Below, one piece after another: positions 49,020 to 58,400 of a stretch of 64,000 nucleotides of DNA. The translations under genes and the position numbers were made by a program. Source of the DNA: Cryptosporangium arvum DSM 44712 (GTDB taxonomy: Bacteria; Actinomycetota; Actinomycetes; Mycobacteriales; Cryptosporangiaceae); contig NZ_KK073874.1 in the NCBI RefSeq assembly GCF_000585375.1, positions 8,591,913 to 8,655,912 on the forward strand, given 5' to 3'. Positions within the stretch are counted from its first letter, which is position 1; the number at the start of each line of letters is the position of its first letter. The notes under the pieces were generated by a model. That model ran no database searches. It was not told the origin of the DNA and saw only the letters and a program-made list of their open reading frames with translations.

Positions 49020-50198
49020 CTATCTCCTCCGGCCGAAGATCGGCACCCGGCGCTTGACCTCGACCGGCGTCGTCCCCTCGTCCACGTCGGCGCAGCGGTT
49101 CGCCAGATGGCGGATCGCCTGGCTGACGGGGTTGTTCGGGTCGTCGAGGGCGATCGGCACGCCCTTGTTGATCGACACCGGCACGTCACGTGAGGACGGC
49201 ATGTGCACCGCCATCGGGGTGCCGACCGCTTCCTCCACGTCCGCGATCGTGAGACCGACCTGGGAGTTCGCCCGGTTGAGCAGCGCCAGGCGCCGGTCCC
49301 GCGGGTACTCGAGGACATCGAACATGTCGAGCGTCAAGCGGACGCTCTTGAGCGTCGGCAGGTCCGGGGTGACCACCGGCACGTAGAGGTCGGACACGTC
49401 GAGCGCGGAGAGCACCTGGTCGGAGAAGAACGGCGGTGTGTCGATGACGACGAAGTCGAAGAGCGACTTGGCGACGTTGATGAGCTCGGTGACCAGGTCA
49501 CGCGTGACGTGCTCGCCCTCGGCCGGCCCGGCGGGCGCCAAGGCGACGTCCACGCCGGGGCAGTACCGGGTGAGCAGCGAGCGCAGGCCCGGTTCGTCGA
49601 GTCGCCCGGCCATCCCGATCGCGTCCGCGATGCTCCGGACCGGCGTGAGCTGCAGCATGATCGCCACGTCGCCGAACTGCAGGTCCAGGTCGATCAGGCA
49701 GACCCGGCGGCTGCCGCCGGCCGCGAGCGCCACGGCGAGGTTCGTCGCGACCGTGCTCTTCCCGCAGCCGCCCTTGCCGGAGAAGATCGTGACGACCTTG
49801 CCCTCGGCCGAACTGGAGTCGCGGTTGCTCTGGACGGCGCTGCGCAGCGCGCGGGACACCTCGAGGGCCCGGGTGCACGCCGCCTTGATCGCGGCCGGGT
49901 CGTCCAGGTCGGCCACCTCACGGATGCCCGCGCGCATGGCGTCGGCCAGCATCTGGGGTGTGACCTGCCGGCGGAGCAGGACGACGCCCATCGCCGGGCT
50001 CTTGACCCGCTGGTAGGCGGCGAACTCGACGGCCGCACCGAACTCGACCCCGGCGCCGAGCACCACCAGCAGCGTCCCCGGATGGCGCTCGAGGTGACCG
50101 GTGAGCTTCTTCCAGGAGTTGACCAGCGTGAATCCGGCAGCGGCGATGTTCGCCGGGGTGTCGATGATGTTTTCCGCGGAAGGTTCGAGGTAGATCAT
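49020..50198 (-). CDS. tadZ: Tad pilus localisation ATPase TadZ/CpaE-like
   Basis: About 392 aa from ATG 50198. The N-terminal part is an atypical receiver-like domain (about 1-130). The C-terminal part is a MinD/ParA-like ATPase with the deviant Walker A FSGKGGCGKSTVATNL and CLIDLDLQFGDVAIML, VVIDTPPFFSD. TadZ proteins recruit the Tad machinery to a cell pole or site. It is located between cpaB and tadA as in other actinobacterial Tad operons. Confidence 0.92.
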   Translation of the reverse strand: MIYLEPSAENIIDTPANIAAAGFTLVNSWKKLTGHLERHPGTLLVVLGAGVEFGAAVEFAAYQRVKSPAMGVVLLRRQVTPQMLADAMRAGIREVADLDDPAAIKAACTRALEVSRALRSAVQSNRDSSSAEGKVVTIFSGKGGCGKSTVATNLAVALAAGGSRRVCLIDLDLQFGDVAIMLQLTPVRSIADAIGMAGRLDEPGLRSLLTRYCPGVDVALAPAGPAEGEHVTRDLVTELINVAKSLFDFVVIDTPPFFSDQVLSALDVSDLYVPVVTPDLPTLKSVRLTLDMFDVLEYPRDRRLALLNRANSQVGLTIADVEEAVGTPMAVHMPSSRDVPVSINKGVPIALDDPNNPVSQAIRHLANRCADVDEGTTPVEVKRRVPIFGRRR

Positions 50199-50214
50199 GG
50201 GGCTCTCCTGTCGC

Positions 50215-50958
50215 CTACCGGAAGAGGGTTTCGGTGTCGACACCGCTACCCGGCTCGACCGTGACCGCGTCGTCGAGCAGCCCCAGCGAGAGGGTTCCGG
50301 TCTGCGACGCCTGAACCAGCCGCTCCGCGTCCGACTGGCTGGCCGCGAGCGTGACGCTCACCGTGCTGGTGTTGGAGCTCGAACTGGTCTCGGTCTTCTT
50401 CTCCCCGATCGCCAGGACCTGCGCCCGCGACAGCAACACCCGGGTCGCGGTGATCTGCTGGGACGAGGACACCGCCGCGCCGTTCTCGGAGTCCGGGATC
50501 GGCTGGTAGGTGTAGAAGACCGCGACCTCGGAGCCACGCTGGACGTACCCGGCCACGCGGGAGGCGGCGGTCATGTCGACGCTGACCGCGAGCTTGCCGG
50601 CCGGGATCGTCAGGCCGCCGGTGCTGGTCTGCTTCTGCCCCAGGGCGCCGCGCATCAGCAACTGGCTCGGCTGGACGTCGGCGGTGAGCGCGAGGTTGTC
50701 CAGGCCGGACGGGATCGAGCCCAGCGCGTCCTTCGGCACGGTCTCGGCGGGCATCTGAACGGTCTTCACCTTGCCGCTGTTGCGCAGCTCGGCGCCGGTC
50801 GTGCCGGCCGGGAGGAGCGCGGTGGCGACCAGCACCGATACCGGCTCCTTGCCGGCCACCGCGCGTTCGTCCGCCCCGCCGACGTAGGCGAGGATGCCTA
50901 CGCAGCCCAGCAGCGCGAGCACGAACGCGAGCGCCAGCGCGAGTAGTCGACGTCTCAT
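50215..50958 (-). CDS. cpaB: Flp pilus assembly protein CpaB/RcpC-like
   Basis: About 247 aa from ATG 50958. An N-terminal membrane anchor (LLALALAFVLALLGCVGILAY) is followed by a SAF-like domain (VLVATALLPAGTTGAELRNS, then AVSVDMTAASRVAGYVQRG). In Gram-negatives CpaB contacts the secretin and wall; Gram-positives lack the secretin, so here it probably guides the pilus through the wall. It lies in the middle of the operon. Confidence 0.85.
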   Translation of the reverse strand: MRRRLLALALAFVLALLGCVGILAYVGGADERAVAGKEPVSVLVATALLPAGTTGAELRNSGKVKTVQMPAETVPKDALGSIPSGLDNLALTADVQPSQLLMRGALGQKQTSTGGLTIPAGKLAVSVDMTAASRVAGYVQRGSEVAVFYTYQPIPDSENGAAVSSSQQITATRVLLSRAQVLAIGEKKTETSSSSNTSTVSVTLAASQSDAERLVQASQTGTLSLGLLDDAVTVEPGSGVDTETLFR

Positions 50959-51004
50959 CCCGGTTAGGCCATTCCTCAAGAGCTACTGGTCAGCTCCCTA
51001 TCGG

Positions 51005-52273
51005 CTACCCGACGCGGGTTATGAGTGAGACCCCGTAGTCGGTGGTGCCGAGGCTGCCGATGGTGACCGACGGAGCCGGGATGATCGCCTGGGTGAAGTA
51101 ACCGTTGAGGCAGTAGTCGACGATGATCGTGCACGTCGGCCCGCCGGAGACGTCGAGCAGCGAGCCGACGGTCTTCAGCACGCCGTTGAGCAGACCCAGC
51201 TGGTAACCACGCACGACGAACGCCGCGAACCCCGCGATCCGCACGGTGTACGCGCTGAGGTTGATCACCGGGTTCCACTGGTAGTCGTAGATCGGGATCA
51301 GGATCGGCGCCCCGCTGGTCACCGCGTTCTGCAGCGGGGTCAGGCAGTTCACCGGAGCCAGGACGCCGAGGTCGCTGGCCGGGAGGACGTCCCCGACGGC
51401 GACGGTCTGCACGCAGTTGGCGTCGTTGTAGGCGCCGGAGAGGAACCCGAAGCCGTTACCGCCGGTCCACGGCGGCGGCGCGGCCGGCGCCCCGGCGTTG
51501 CAGGCCGGGTTCGTCGTGACCTTGCCGATCGTGTCGTGGATGAAGACCAGCTGCCCGCCGGTGACCGGCGGCGTGACGCCGAGCAGCCCGGCGACCGCCG
51601 TGCCGGTGTCGCCGAGGAGGCCGGTGAGCAGCCCACCGACGCTGCTGACCAAGTTGTAGACCAGGCCGGAGTTGGTCATGTTCAGGAACTCGCACCGACC
51701 GATACCGACGGCGAGCACGGTGGCGGTGTTCGGGATACCCCAGGCGACGCGGGAGCACGCGCCCACCGAGGAGCCGGTGTTCGAGCTGTTCAGCAGGTTC
51801 GCGAAGACCGGTGGCACCTTCGTCGTGCCGTCGGCTTCCTTCGTCGACGTCTGCACCTGGAGGTAGTTGGCCGTCGCCGGCGGGGAGCCCACGCAGTCCG
51901 AGAGCTTCGCGGTCTGGGCTCCGCACGCACTCAAGCCGGTGAACCGCCCGCAGATCGAGCTGATGTTCGTCGCGGAATCCTTGGCGTTACTGCCGGCGAG
52001 CGTGGCTGCGAGCGCGGCCTGGGCCCCGCACTGCGCCCTGGTCGCCGCCGTGACGCACCGTTTGGCGAGCGCCCAGGACGCGAGGTCGGCGCCGCTCTGC
52101 AGCTGCTCGCGCTCGTCGTAGAGCTTGCCGACGTCGACGACGAGCGCGCCCATGCCGAACAGCAGGCCGCCGCCCATCACGGCGGCGGCGATGATCGCGA
52201 CCGCGCCGCGCTCGCCGGACGGACGCCGGGCGAGGATCCGGTCCCACCAGTGCCGGCGGGTCAGCCGACGCAT
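51005..52273 (-). CDS. TadG-like pilus-associated protein
   Basis: A 422-aa protein. A class III pseudopilin-like N-terminus (RGAVAIIAAAVMGGGLLFG, then VVDVGKLYDEREQLQSGAD) marks the TadE/TadG-like Tad domain. The large outside region has about 12 Cys (CGAQAA, CGRFTGLSACG, CTIIVDYCLNGY) that could form disulfides, plus Val/Leu/Gly-rich segments. It may be a minor pilin or tip component. The start overlaps the tadE stop by 13 bp. Confidence 0.82.
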   Translation of the reverse strand: MRRLTRRHWWDRILARRPSGERGAVAIIAAAVMGGGLLFGMGALVVDVGKLYDEREQLQSGADLASWALAKRCVTAATRAQCGAQAALAATLAGSNAKDSATNISSICGRFTGLSACGAQTAKLSDCVGSPPATANYLQVQTSTKEADGTTKVPPVFANLLNSSNTGSSVGACSRVAWGIPNTATVLAVGIGRCEFLNMTNSGLVYNLVSSVGGLLTGLLGDTGTAVAGLLGVTPPVTGGQLVFIHDTIGKVTTNPACNAGAPAAPPPWTGGNGFGFLSGAYNDANCVQTVAVGDVLPASDLGVLAPVNCLTPLQNAVTSGAPILIPIYDYQWNPVINLSAYTVRIAGFAAFVVRGYQLGLLNGVLKTVGSLLDVSGGPTCTIIVDYCLNGYFTQAIIPAPSVTIGSLGTTDYGVSLITRVG

Positions 52274-52662
52274 GCCATCACCCCGGTCGACTTGAGCGTG
52301 CGGGTCGATCCGGCGGTGCCGAGCAGGCCCATGATCGGCGTGATGTAGGTGTAGGTCTGCTTGAGCGTGACCGAGGCCGTGTTGGCGACGGTCGCACCGG
52401 TCGCGGGGCAGGGCACCGACACGTCGACGCTCGTGGTGGCGTCCCCGGTGATCAGCTGCGCCCGGATGAGTGCGTTCGCCGGGGTCTGGCCGAACGCGTA
52501 GGCGCGAGCGGCCTCGCGCGAGGCCTCGGTGAGCGCCATCTGGGTGTTGATGATCCGCCCGAAGTCGATGATGCCGAAGATCATCACGAGCAGGATCGGG
52601 AGGATGATCGCGAGCTCGATCGCGGCGGCGCCGCGGTCGTCGTGATCGGTGGGCCGGCCCAT
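52261..52662 (-). CDS. tadE: TadE-like pseudopilin
   Basis: A 133-aa minor pilin. Short basic leader, then RGAAAIELAIILPILLVMIFG with the conserved Glu after the presumed prepilin cleavage at Gly. EASREAARAYAFGQTP is the usual TadE continuation. Processed by the prepilin peptidase at the end of the operon and probably part of the assembly machine. Two bp separate it from the nearest Flp pilin gene. Confidence 0.92.
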   Translation of the reverse strand: MGRPTDHDDRGAAAIELAIILPILLVMIFGIIDFGRIINTQMALTEASREAARAYAFGQTPANALIRAQLITGDATTSVDVSVPCPATGATVANTASVTLKQTYTYITPIMGLLGTAGSTRTLKSTGVMACVG

Positions 52663-52664
52663 GG

Positions 52665-52856
52665 TCAGGGCAGGTGGCTCGAGACCGTCGAGAAGGCGGA
52701 GTTGATCTTCCCGCCGAGCGTCACGACGGTCGCGACGATGACGGCGGCGATCAGCGCCGCCAGGAGCCCGTACTCGACGGCGGTCGCGCCGCGGTCGGAT
52801 CGGGCCCGGAGTGCGGAGGCACGGCTGACCACTGCCGTGTAGAGGTGCAGGAACAT
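52665..52856 (-). CDS. flp: Flp/Fap-type pilin (copy 1)
   Basis: A 63-aa prepilin. The leader MFLHLYTAVVSRASALRAR is followed by RSDRG, cleavage presumably after Gly, then ATAVEYGLLAALIAA with the conserved Glu5-Tyr6 pair of Flp pilins. It ends in Ser/His-rich HLP. It is the most divergent of three tandem pilins in its leader and C-terminus. Confidence 0.95.
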   Translation of the reverse strand: MFLHLYTAVVSRASALRARSDRGATAVEYGLLAALIAAVIVATVVTLGGKINSAFSTVSSHLP

Positions 52857-52951
52857 CGGTCCTCGCTAGGTCTTCGGTCTGCCCATCCGTGGGCCGACCG
52901 GGCCAACGGCGAAATCGGGGACGGCGGCCGGGCCGCCGTCCCCGCTCGAGA

Positions 52952-53146
52952 TCAGGGGAGCTTGCTGGAGATCGTGTTGAACGCGGTGTTGATCTTCCCG
53001 CCGAGCGTCACGACGGTCGCGACGATGACGGCGGCGATCAGCGCCGCCAGGAGGCCGTACTCGACGGCGGTCGCACCCCGGTCGTTGGCACGATCCTTGA
53101 GTGCGACGGCGCGCTCGGCGATTGCGGTGTAGGCGTAAAGGAACAT
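52952..53146 (-). CDS. flp: Flp/Fap-type pilin (copy 2)
   Basis: A 64-aa prepilin from ATG 53146. The mature part begins ATAVEYGLLAALIAAVIV, same as its neighbours. It differs from copy 3 in only a few residues (ALKD vs ALKA; NTISS vs ATIST). A 95-bp gap separates it from copy 1, enough for a separate ribosome binding site. It is probably a major pilus subunit together with copy 3. Confidence 0.95.
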   Translation of the reverse strand: MFLYAYTAIAERAVALKDRANDRGATAVEYGLLAALIAAVIVATVVTLGGKINTAFNTISSKLP

Positions 53147-53249
53147 CGATCCTCGCTTAGGTCGGTCGGTCCATCCGTGGGCCGGCCACCGGCATTCGGT
53201 GTCGGTCAATCTGTTCGTCGGCAGCTGGCGCGCCGACGTGAGGAGTACG

Positions 53250-53444
53250 TCAGGGCAGCTTGGTGGAGATCGTCGCGAACGCCGTGTTGATCTTCCCGCC
53301 GAGCGTCACGACGGTGGCGACGATGACCGCGGCGATGAGCGCGGCGAGCAGGCCGTACTCGACGGCAGTGGCGCCCCGGTCGTTGGCACGAGCCTTCAGC
53401 GCGACGGCGCGCTCGGCGATTGCGGTGTAGGCGTACAGGAACAT
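53250..53444 (-). CDS. flp: Flp/Fap-type pilin (copy 3, first gene of the operon)
   Basis: A 64-aa prepilin with the same cleavage-site region (NDRG then ATAVEYGLLAA). It is promoter-proximal and therefore likely the most highly expressed pilin. The promoter must be in the 199-bp gap up to the gamma-glutamyltransferase stop. Nucleotide identity to copy 2 across the pilin core is very high, indicating recent duplication or gene conversion. Confidence 0.95.
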   Translation of the reverse strand: MFLYAYTAIAERAVALKARANDRGATAVEYGLLAALIAAVIVATVVTLGGKINTAFATISTKLP

Positions 53445-53557
53445 TCGGGCCCCCTCGGTGTGGGGCTCGGTTGCCCCTGTGCCCTACTCATCGACACCCG
53501 GGCCCACTCCAGGAGAGCGGGCCCGGTGCACCTCGGGCGCAGGAAGGTTGCGGGGCG

Positions 53558-53574
53558 GCCCGCCCAGGGCGGGC
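53558..53574 (-). terminator. Perfect 8-bp palindromic hairpin after the gamma-glutamyltransferase gene
   Basis: GCCCGCCC-A-GGGCGGGC is a perfect inverted repeat with a 1-nt centre, 70 bp beyond the ggt stop and before the flp promoter. It probably terminates ggt transcription. Its minus-strand flank, ACCTGGAGCCCGCCC, also occurs at 9129-9143. Confidence 0.6.
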
Positions 53575-53580
53575 TCCAGG

Positions 53581-53650
53581 TCAGTGGGTCAGTGGGTCAG
53601 TGGGTCAGGGCGTCGGGCGTCAGGGCGTCAGGGCGTCAGGGCGTCAGCGG
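53581..53650. repeat. Tandem octamer array overlapping the ggt stop codon
   Basis: Three TCAGTGGG units (53581-53604) are followed by TCAGGGCG-type units (53605-53643, one of 7 bp). The ggt stop codon is the reverse complement of the TCA at 53644, the start of the last degenerate unit. A simple slippage-prone array. Confidence 0.85.
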
Positions 53651-55383
53651 ACGGTTCCGGCGGAGCCGCCGCCGCGGCGGGTGGGTTCGGCGGCGGCCAG
53701 GAAGCGGCCGTCGCGGAGGAACTCGATGGCCGCGACGGCGCCGATCTCCTCGACGGTCGAGAACTTCCAGCCGAGCGTCGTCAGCGCGGCCTGGTCGAAC
53801 GCCGGTTCGGCCTCCACCGCGGCGCCGTTGCGGGCCGACGCCCGCGGCGCGGCGATCGCCTGCGGCAGGCTCAGCCCCCGCGCGAAGCGGCCGAGCAGCA
53901 CCTGCAGCACGGTCGTGATGATCGTGGCCCCGCCCGGCGAGCCGAGCGCGAGCACCGGCTCGCCGTTCTTCAGCACGATCGTCGGCGCCATCGAGCTACG
54001 CGGACGCTTGCCGGGACCGGGCAGGTTCGGGTCCGGAACACCGGCCGTGACCGGCACGAAGTTGAAGTCGGTGAGCTCGTTGTTGAGCAGGAAACCACGG
54101 CCGGGCACGGTGATCCCCGACCCGCCGGTCTGCTCGATAGTCAGCGTGTACGCGACGACGTTGCCCCACTTGTCGGCCACCGTGAGGTGGGTCGTCGACG
54201 GCCCTTCGTACGGCGTGGCGGACGCGGCGCCGGCCGGAACCTCGCAGCCGGCGCCCGCAGCGCGGGGATCGGCCGGCGGCTGCGGGGTGGTCAGCGCCTT
54301 CTTCGGGTCGATCAGGCAGGCGCGGCTCGCGGCGAACCGGTCCGACAACAGCTCGCGGACCGGCACCTCGCCGGTGTCGCCCACCCAGCGGTTGCGGTCG
54401 GCGAACGACAACGTGCTGGCGGCCAGGTAGTTGTGGTCGCTCGCACCGGTCTTCTCGAGGATGTTGAGCGCCTCCCCCACCGTCGTTCCGCCGGAGGACG
54501 GCGGCGCCATGCTGTAGACGTCGAGACCGCGGAACCCGGTGCGGGTCGGCGCCCGGAACGGAGCCGTGTACTTCGCGAGGTCGGCCTTCGTGATCTGGCC
54601 CTTGCGCACCTTCCGGGTCACCGCCGGATCGACCGGCGGGTTCTGCGCGGTCTTCACGATGTCCGCACCGATCGGGCCGGTGTAGATCTCCTCGACGCCG
54701 TTGCGGGCGAGCTGCTCGTAGGTGCGCGCCAGGTCGGGGTTCTTCAGCGTGCTGCCGACGGTCGGCGGCTGACCGCCGGGCAGGAACAGCGCCTTGGTCG
54801 CCGGGAACTCGGCGAACCGCTCGGCGTTGTCCGCGGTCTGGTCCCGGAACGTCGCGTCGACCACGAACCCCTTCTTCGCCAGGGCGGTGGCCGGCGCGAG
54901 CGACTGCGCGAGCGAGCGGGTGCCCCAGGTGTCCAGCGCGTGTTCCCAGGTCATCGGAGTGCCGGGGACACCGACCGAGAGCCCGCTGGTGACCACGTCA
55001 GCGAACGGGATCGCTTTCCCGTTCTCGGTGAACACGGTCGACGTGAAGCTCGCCGGCGCGGTCTCGCGGCCGTCGATCGTGCTGATCTTGTTCTTCTTGG
55101 CGTCGTAGTAGACGAAGAAGCCGCCCCCGCCGATTCCGGCGGAGTACGGCTCGGTGACCCCGAGAGCGGCGGCGGTGGCCACCGCCGCGTCGACGGCGTT
55201 GCCGCCCCGGCGGAGGACGTCGAGGCCGATCGCGGTCGCGTCCGGGTCGACCGAGGAGACCGCACCGCCGTTCCCGACCGCGGTGGGGCGGCTCGGTGGT
55301 GGGGTGGCCGCCACGGCCGGGGTAGTGGTCGCGACCAGCACGGCCACTACCCCTGCGGACAGGACACTGAGCTTCTTCGCCAC
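53644..55383 (-). CDS. ggt: Secreted gamma-glutamyltransferase (glutathione hydrolase family)
   Basis: A 579-aa Ntn-hydrolase precursor with signal peptide (LSVLSAGVVAVLVATTTPAVAA). The proenzyme cleaves itself before the catalytic Thr in PSTTHLTVADKWGN (about residue 398). The small subunit has GRGFLLNNELTDFNF, RPRSSMAPTIVL and LGSPGGATIITTVLQVL. The large subunit shows GGNAVDAAVATA and DGRETAPA with the gamma-glutamyl-binding Arg. It hydrolyses or transfers gamma-glutamyl groups outside the cell. Since actinobacteria use mycothiol rather than glutathione, the natural substrate is probably other gamma-glutamyl peptides. Confidence 0.95.
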   Translation of the reverse strand: MAKKLSVLSAGVVAVLVATTTPAVAATPPPSRPTAVGNGGAVSSVDPDATAIGLDVLRRGGNAVDAAVATAAALGVTEPYSAGIGGGGFFVYYDAKKNKISTIDGRETAPASFTSTVFTENGKAIPFADVVTSGLSVGVPGTPMTWEHALDTWGTRSLAQSLAPATALAKKGFVVDATFRDQTADNAERFAEFPATKALFLPGGQPPTVGSTLKNPDLARTYEQLARNGVEEIYTGPIGADIVKTAQNPPVDPAVTRKVRKGQITKADLAKYTAPFRAPTRTGFRGLDVYSMAPPSSGGTTVGEALNILEKTGASDHNYLAASTLSFADRNRWVGDTGEVPVRELLSDRFAASRACLIDPKKALTTPQPPADPRAAGAGCEVPAGAASATPYEGPSTTHLTVADKWGNVVAYTLTIEQTGGSGITVPGRGFLLNNELTDFNFVPVTAGVPDPNLPGPGKRPRSSMAPTIVLKNGEPVLALGSPGGATIITTVLQVLLGRFARGLSLPQAIAAPRASARNGAAVEAEPAFDQAALTTLGWKFSTVEEIGAVAAIEFLRDGRFLAAAEPTRRGGGSAGTVR

Positions 55384-55458
55384 GGGGGCCTCCCCAGTCC
55401 TTTGGGGAGTGTCGTTTCCCGTTCGAACGCGGATCTAACCCGGGTAGCCCATCGTTTC

Positions 55459-58400
55459 TCAGGCACCCCGGCGGCGCAGGGCGTCCTGCAGGTCGGGATG
55501 CCAGCCCTGACCGATCACCTGGGGCTCCGGGTGCGGCATCGCGTGGCGGCCGCGCCGGGCCGGTGCGGGAACCGGGCCGCGCCGTACCGCCTGCCGGGCG
55601 GCGATGCCGGCGAACAGCAGCAGCGCGCCGATCAGCCCCGCGGCGAGGTTCTGCGGCGAGGTGGTGGCCAGCGTGTTGCGTGGCGAGGCCACGTTGCTGT
55701 TCGACATCGACGCGGAGAGCTGACGGGTGGAGCCGCCCGCGGCGTTGGTGCCGCCGTAGGTGTATTCGCTCGTCGCGACGCCACCGCCGGTGATCACGTG
55801 CACGACGCTGGTGCCCGCGGTGCAGCGCGGCGCGGTGAAGGTGAGCGACGTGGCGTTGCTGTTCACCGCGACCGCGTTGGCGGCGACCTTGGCGTTGCAG
55901 ATGACGACCGCGGTGTCGGCGCCGCCGAGGTTCGCTCCGGTGATCGTGATCGGTGTGCCGCCGTCGGCCGGGCCGCGGGCGGGCGTCAGCGAGGTGATCG
56001 TCGGGGTGGCCTTGGCGGCCGCGCGGGGGTCGGCCGCCGCGGCGGTGAGGTTCGGTGGGCGCAGGCCGGTGGCGGGTGCGCGGTCGAAGAACAGCGGGGC
56101 CGCGGCGGCGGTGAGGCGCTGGGGCAGGACGGCCACTGGGGCCGCGGCCGGCGCGATGAGCAGCGGGTTCGCCGCTGCGGGCGCGATGGCTTCTGCGACC
56201 GGAAGCGCGTCGGGTGCCTCGATCGCGACGTCGGGCACGGCCACCGGCCCGATCACGCCTGCTTCCGCTCCCGTTCCACCCGCCCCGCTCGTGTCCGGGA
56301 CGACGCTGTCCGGCACCGCGTTGTCCGGAACGGTGCTGCCCGGGGTTGTGCTGCCCGGGGTGGTGGTGCCCGGGGCGGTGGTGCCTGGGGCGGTGCTGAC
56401 CGGGGCGGTGTCGGTCGGGGTTGTTACCGCTGGGGCCGCGGTGGCCGGGTCGATCGCGACCGGGTCCGTGATCGCCGGGACCGTGATCGCCGGGGCCGTG
56501 ATCGCCGGGGCCGTCGCGGCCGGGACGGAGGTGGCCGGGGCGACCACACCGGGGATCGTGGTGGTCGGGGCCGTCACCGCCGGGCTCGTGAGGGTCGGGT
56601 TCGTGCCCGTCAGCACCGGGTCCACCAGCGCCGGATCCGTGATCGCCGGAGCCGACGTGCCGGGGACCAGTTCCGCGGGAGACGAAGTGCCGGGGACCGT
56701 CCCCGCGGGAACCGAGGTTCCGGGAGTCGTCCCGACCGGGGCCGCAGCGGCCGGATCGATCGTGGCCGGGTTGGGCGTCGCCTCGGTCGGGGTGGTGTCG
56801 GTGGGAGTGGTCGCGGTGGGGGTGAGCGCGGCCGGGACGCAGGAGGCGGTGGCCAGGCGGATCGTGCCGAGATCCACCGACACCTCGTCGGCACCGATCG
56901 CGGAGATCCGCGCCTCGACCGCGGCGTGCGCTCCCCCGGCGTCGACCGCCGCGGTTTTCTGCAGTTCGACGCCGAGCTGGACCCCGCCGACCGGCACCGT
57001 CACCGGAGCGCCGCCGACCTCGGCGGGAGCGCCGGCGACCAGGAGCCCGGACACGTCGGTCTCCGCGACCGGCTCCGCCGAGCCACCCGGCGGGCAACTC
57101 ACCTGGGCCTCGACCCGGTCCGCGCTCACCAGCGGCGTCCCGAGCGCGGTCAGCTCGAACCGCCCGAGCCGGGCGGCGGCGTCCGAGCCGGTCTCCTGAC
57201 GCTCGGCGCGCACCTCGGTGGCCACGCCGTGCGCGGCGAGTCCGCCCGTGTCCACGCTCACCGGGACCCCGGCCAGCGCCGTGTCCCCGCTCTTCGGCGC
57301 GACCGCGGTGACCCCGTCCCGGCTCAACGCCGTGAACTCCACCGACTCCCCGGACTCCGCGCTGCCACCACCACCCGAGGTTTCGCCCTCGGACAGCTCG
57401 ACCGGCAGCGTCTCGACGCCCGAGGAACCGGCTGCGGACCCCATGTCAGCCGAAGAATCCTCCAACGGAACCTCCGCCGCCGGAGAATCCTCGGCGGCCG
57501 GAACACCCTCCGTGCCCGGAACACCCTCGGCGGCCGGAACGTCCTCCGCGGCCGGCACCAGCGCGTTCACCGTGGCAGCGCGCAGATCGACGCTCATCAC
57601 CTGCGCCGATGCCTCACCGGCCGACGTCACGAGCCGAGCCCCGCTCGACGCGTGCACGAACGCGGGCGACACCAGCGGAGCTCCGGACACCACGCTCGCG
57701 CTCGCGGGCCGCTCCGCCACCGCCAGCACCAGCGCCGCCGCGCACGGCACCGCGACAAGCACCGCTCGGAGCCCGGTCGAACCCATCATCCGGGTCCGGG
57801 GCCGGGGCCGTGCGTGCCCCTTCCGCGTCGTACGCATCTTCCGACCCCTCGCAGTCGTCGAGTAAGGCGTGCCCATCGGCACCGTGAGCCCGCGGGCCCC
57901 CCACACGCACCCGGCGCCGAGCACCAGCAGCACGATGCCGCCGAGCGCCAGACCGTCGATGCCGAAGCCGGTCACGTCGGTGCCGGTGGTCGGCAACCAG
58001 TTCGAGGTGCCGGTCCGGTTCCCGCCGCTGGTGTACCGGGTCCCGCCGGTGGACACCTTCTTGCCGTCCGCCGGCTTCGACGCCGACGCGGCGGCGAATT
58101 CGACCTCCGCGTCGGTGCTACCGCCGGCGGTGGTCAGCTTGATCGTCTGCTTGCCGGCCTTGCAGGCCGGCGCCCGGAACGTGGCCGTCGTCCCGCCGAG
58201 CCCGACGATCACCTGGGAGGCGGGGATCGTGTACCCGCAGATCGTGACCGTTGTTCCGTTGATGACGAAGTTCTCGCCGGTCACCGTGATCAGTCCGCCG
58301 CTGCCGACCTTGAGCTTGGCCGGCTTCACCGAGCTGTCCACCGGCGGCTTCTTGGGCTTCGGCGTGGTCGGCCCGCCCGGCGTCCCGTCGTCCGGGTCCT

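Noticed and set aside
53581-53650. Short tandem repeats as CRISPR or iterons of an origin
   Set aside because: 8-bp directly adjoining units, no spacers, no replication or cas gene nearby.
57614-57910. Alternative minus-frame ORF at the junction of the two halves of the IPT protein, which might reveal a frameshift separating two genes
   Set aside because: Its translation has no domain or signal, and no stop near the LPTTG-helix end in any frame, so it does not support a simple frameshift explanation.
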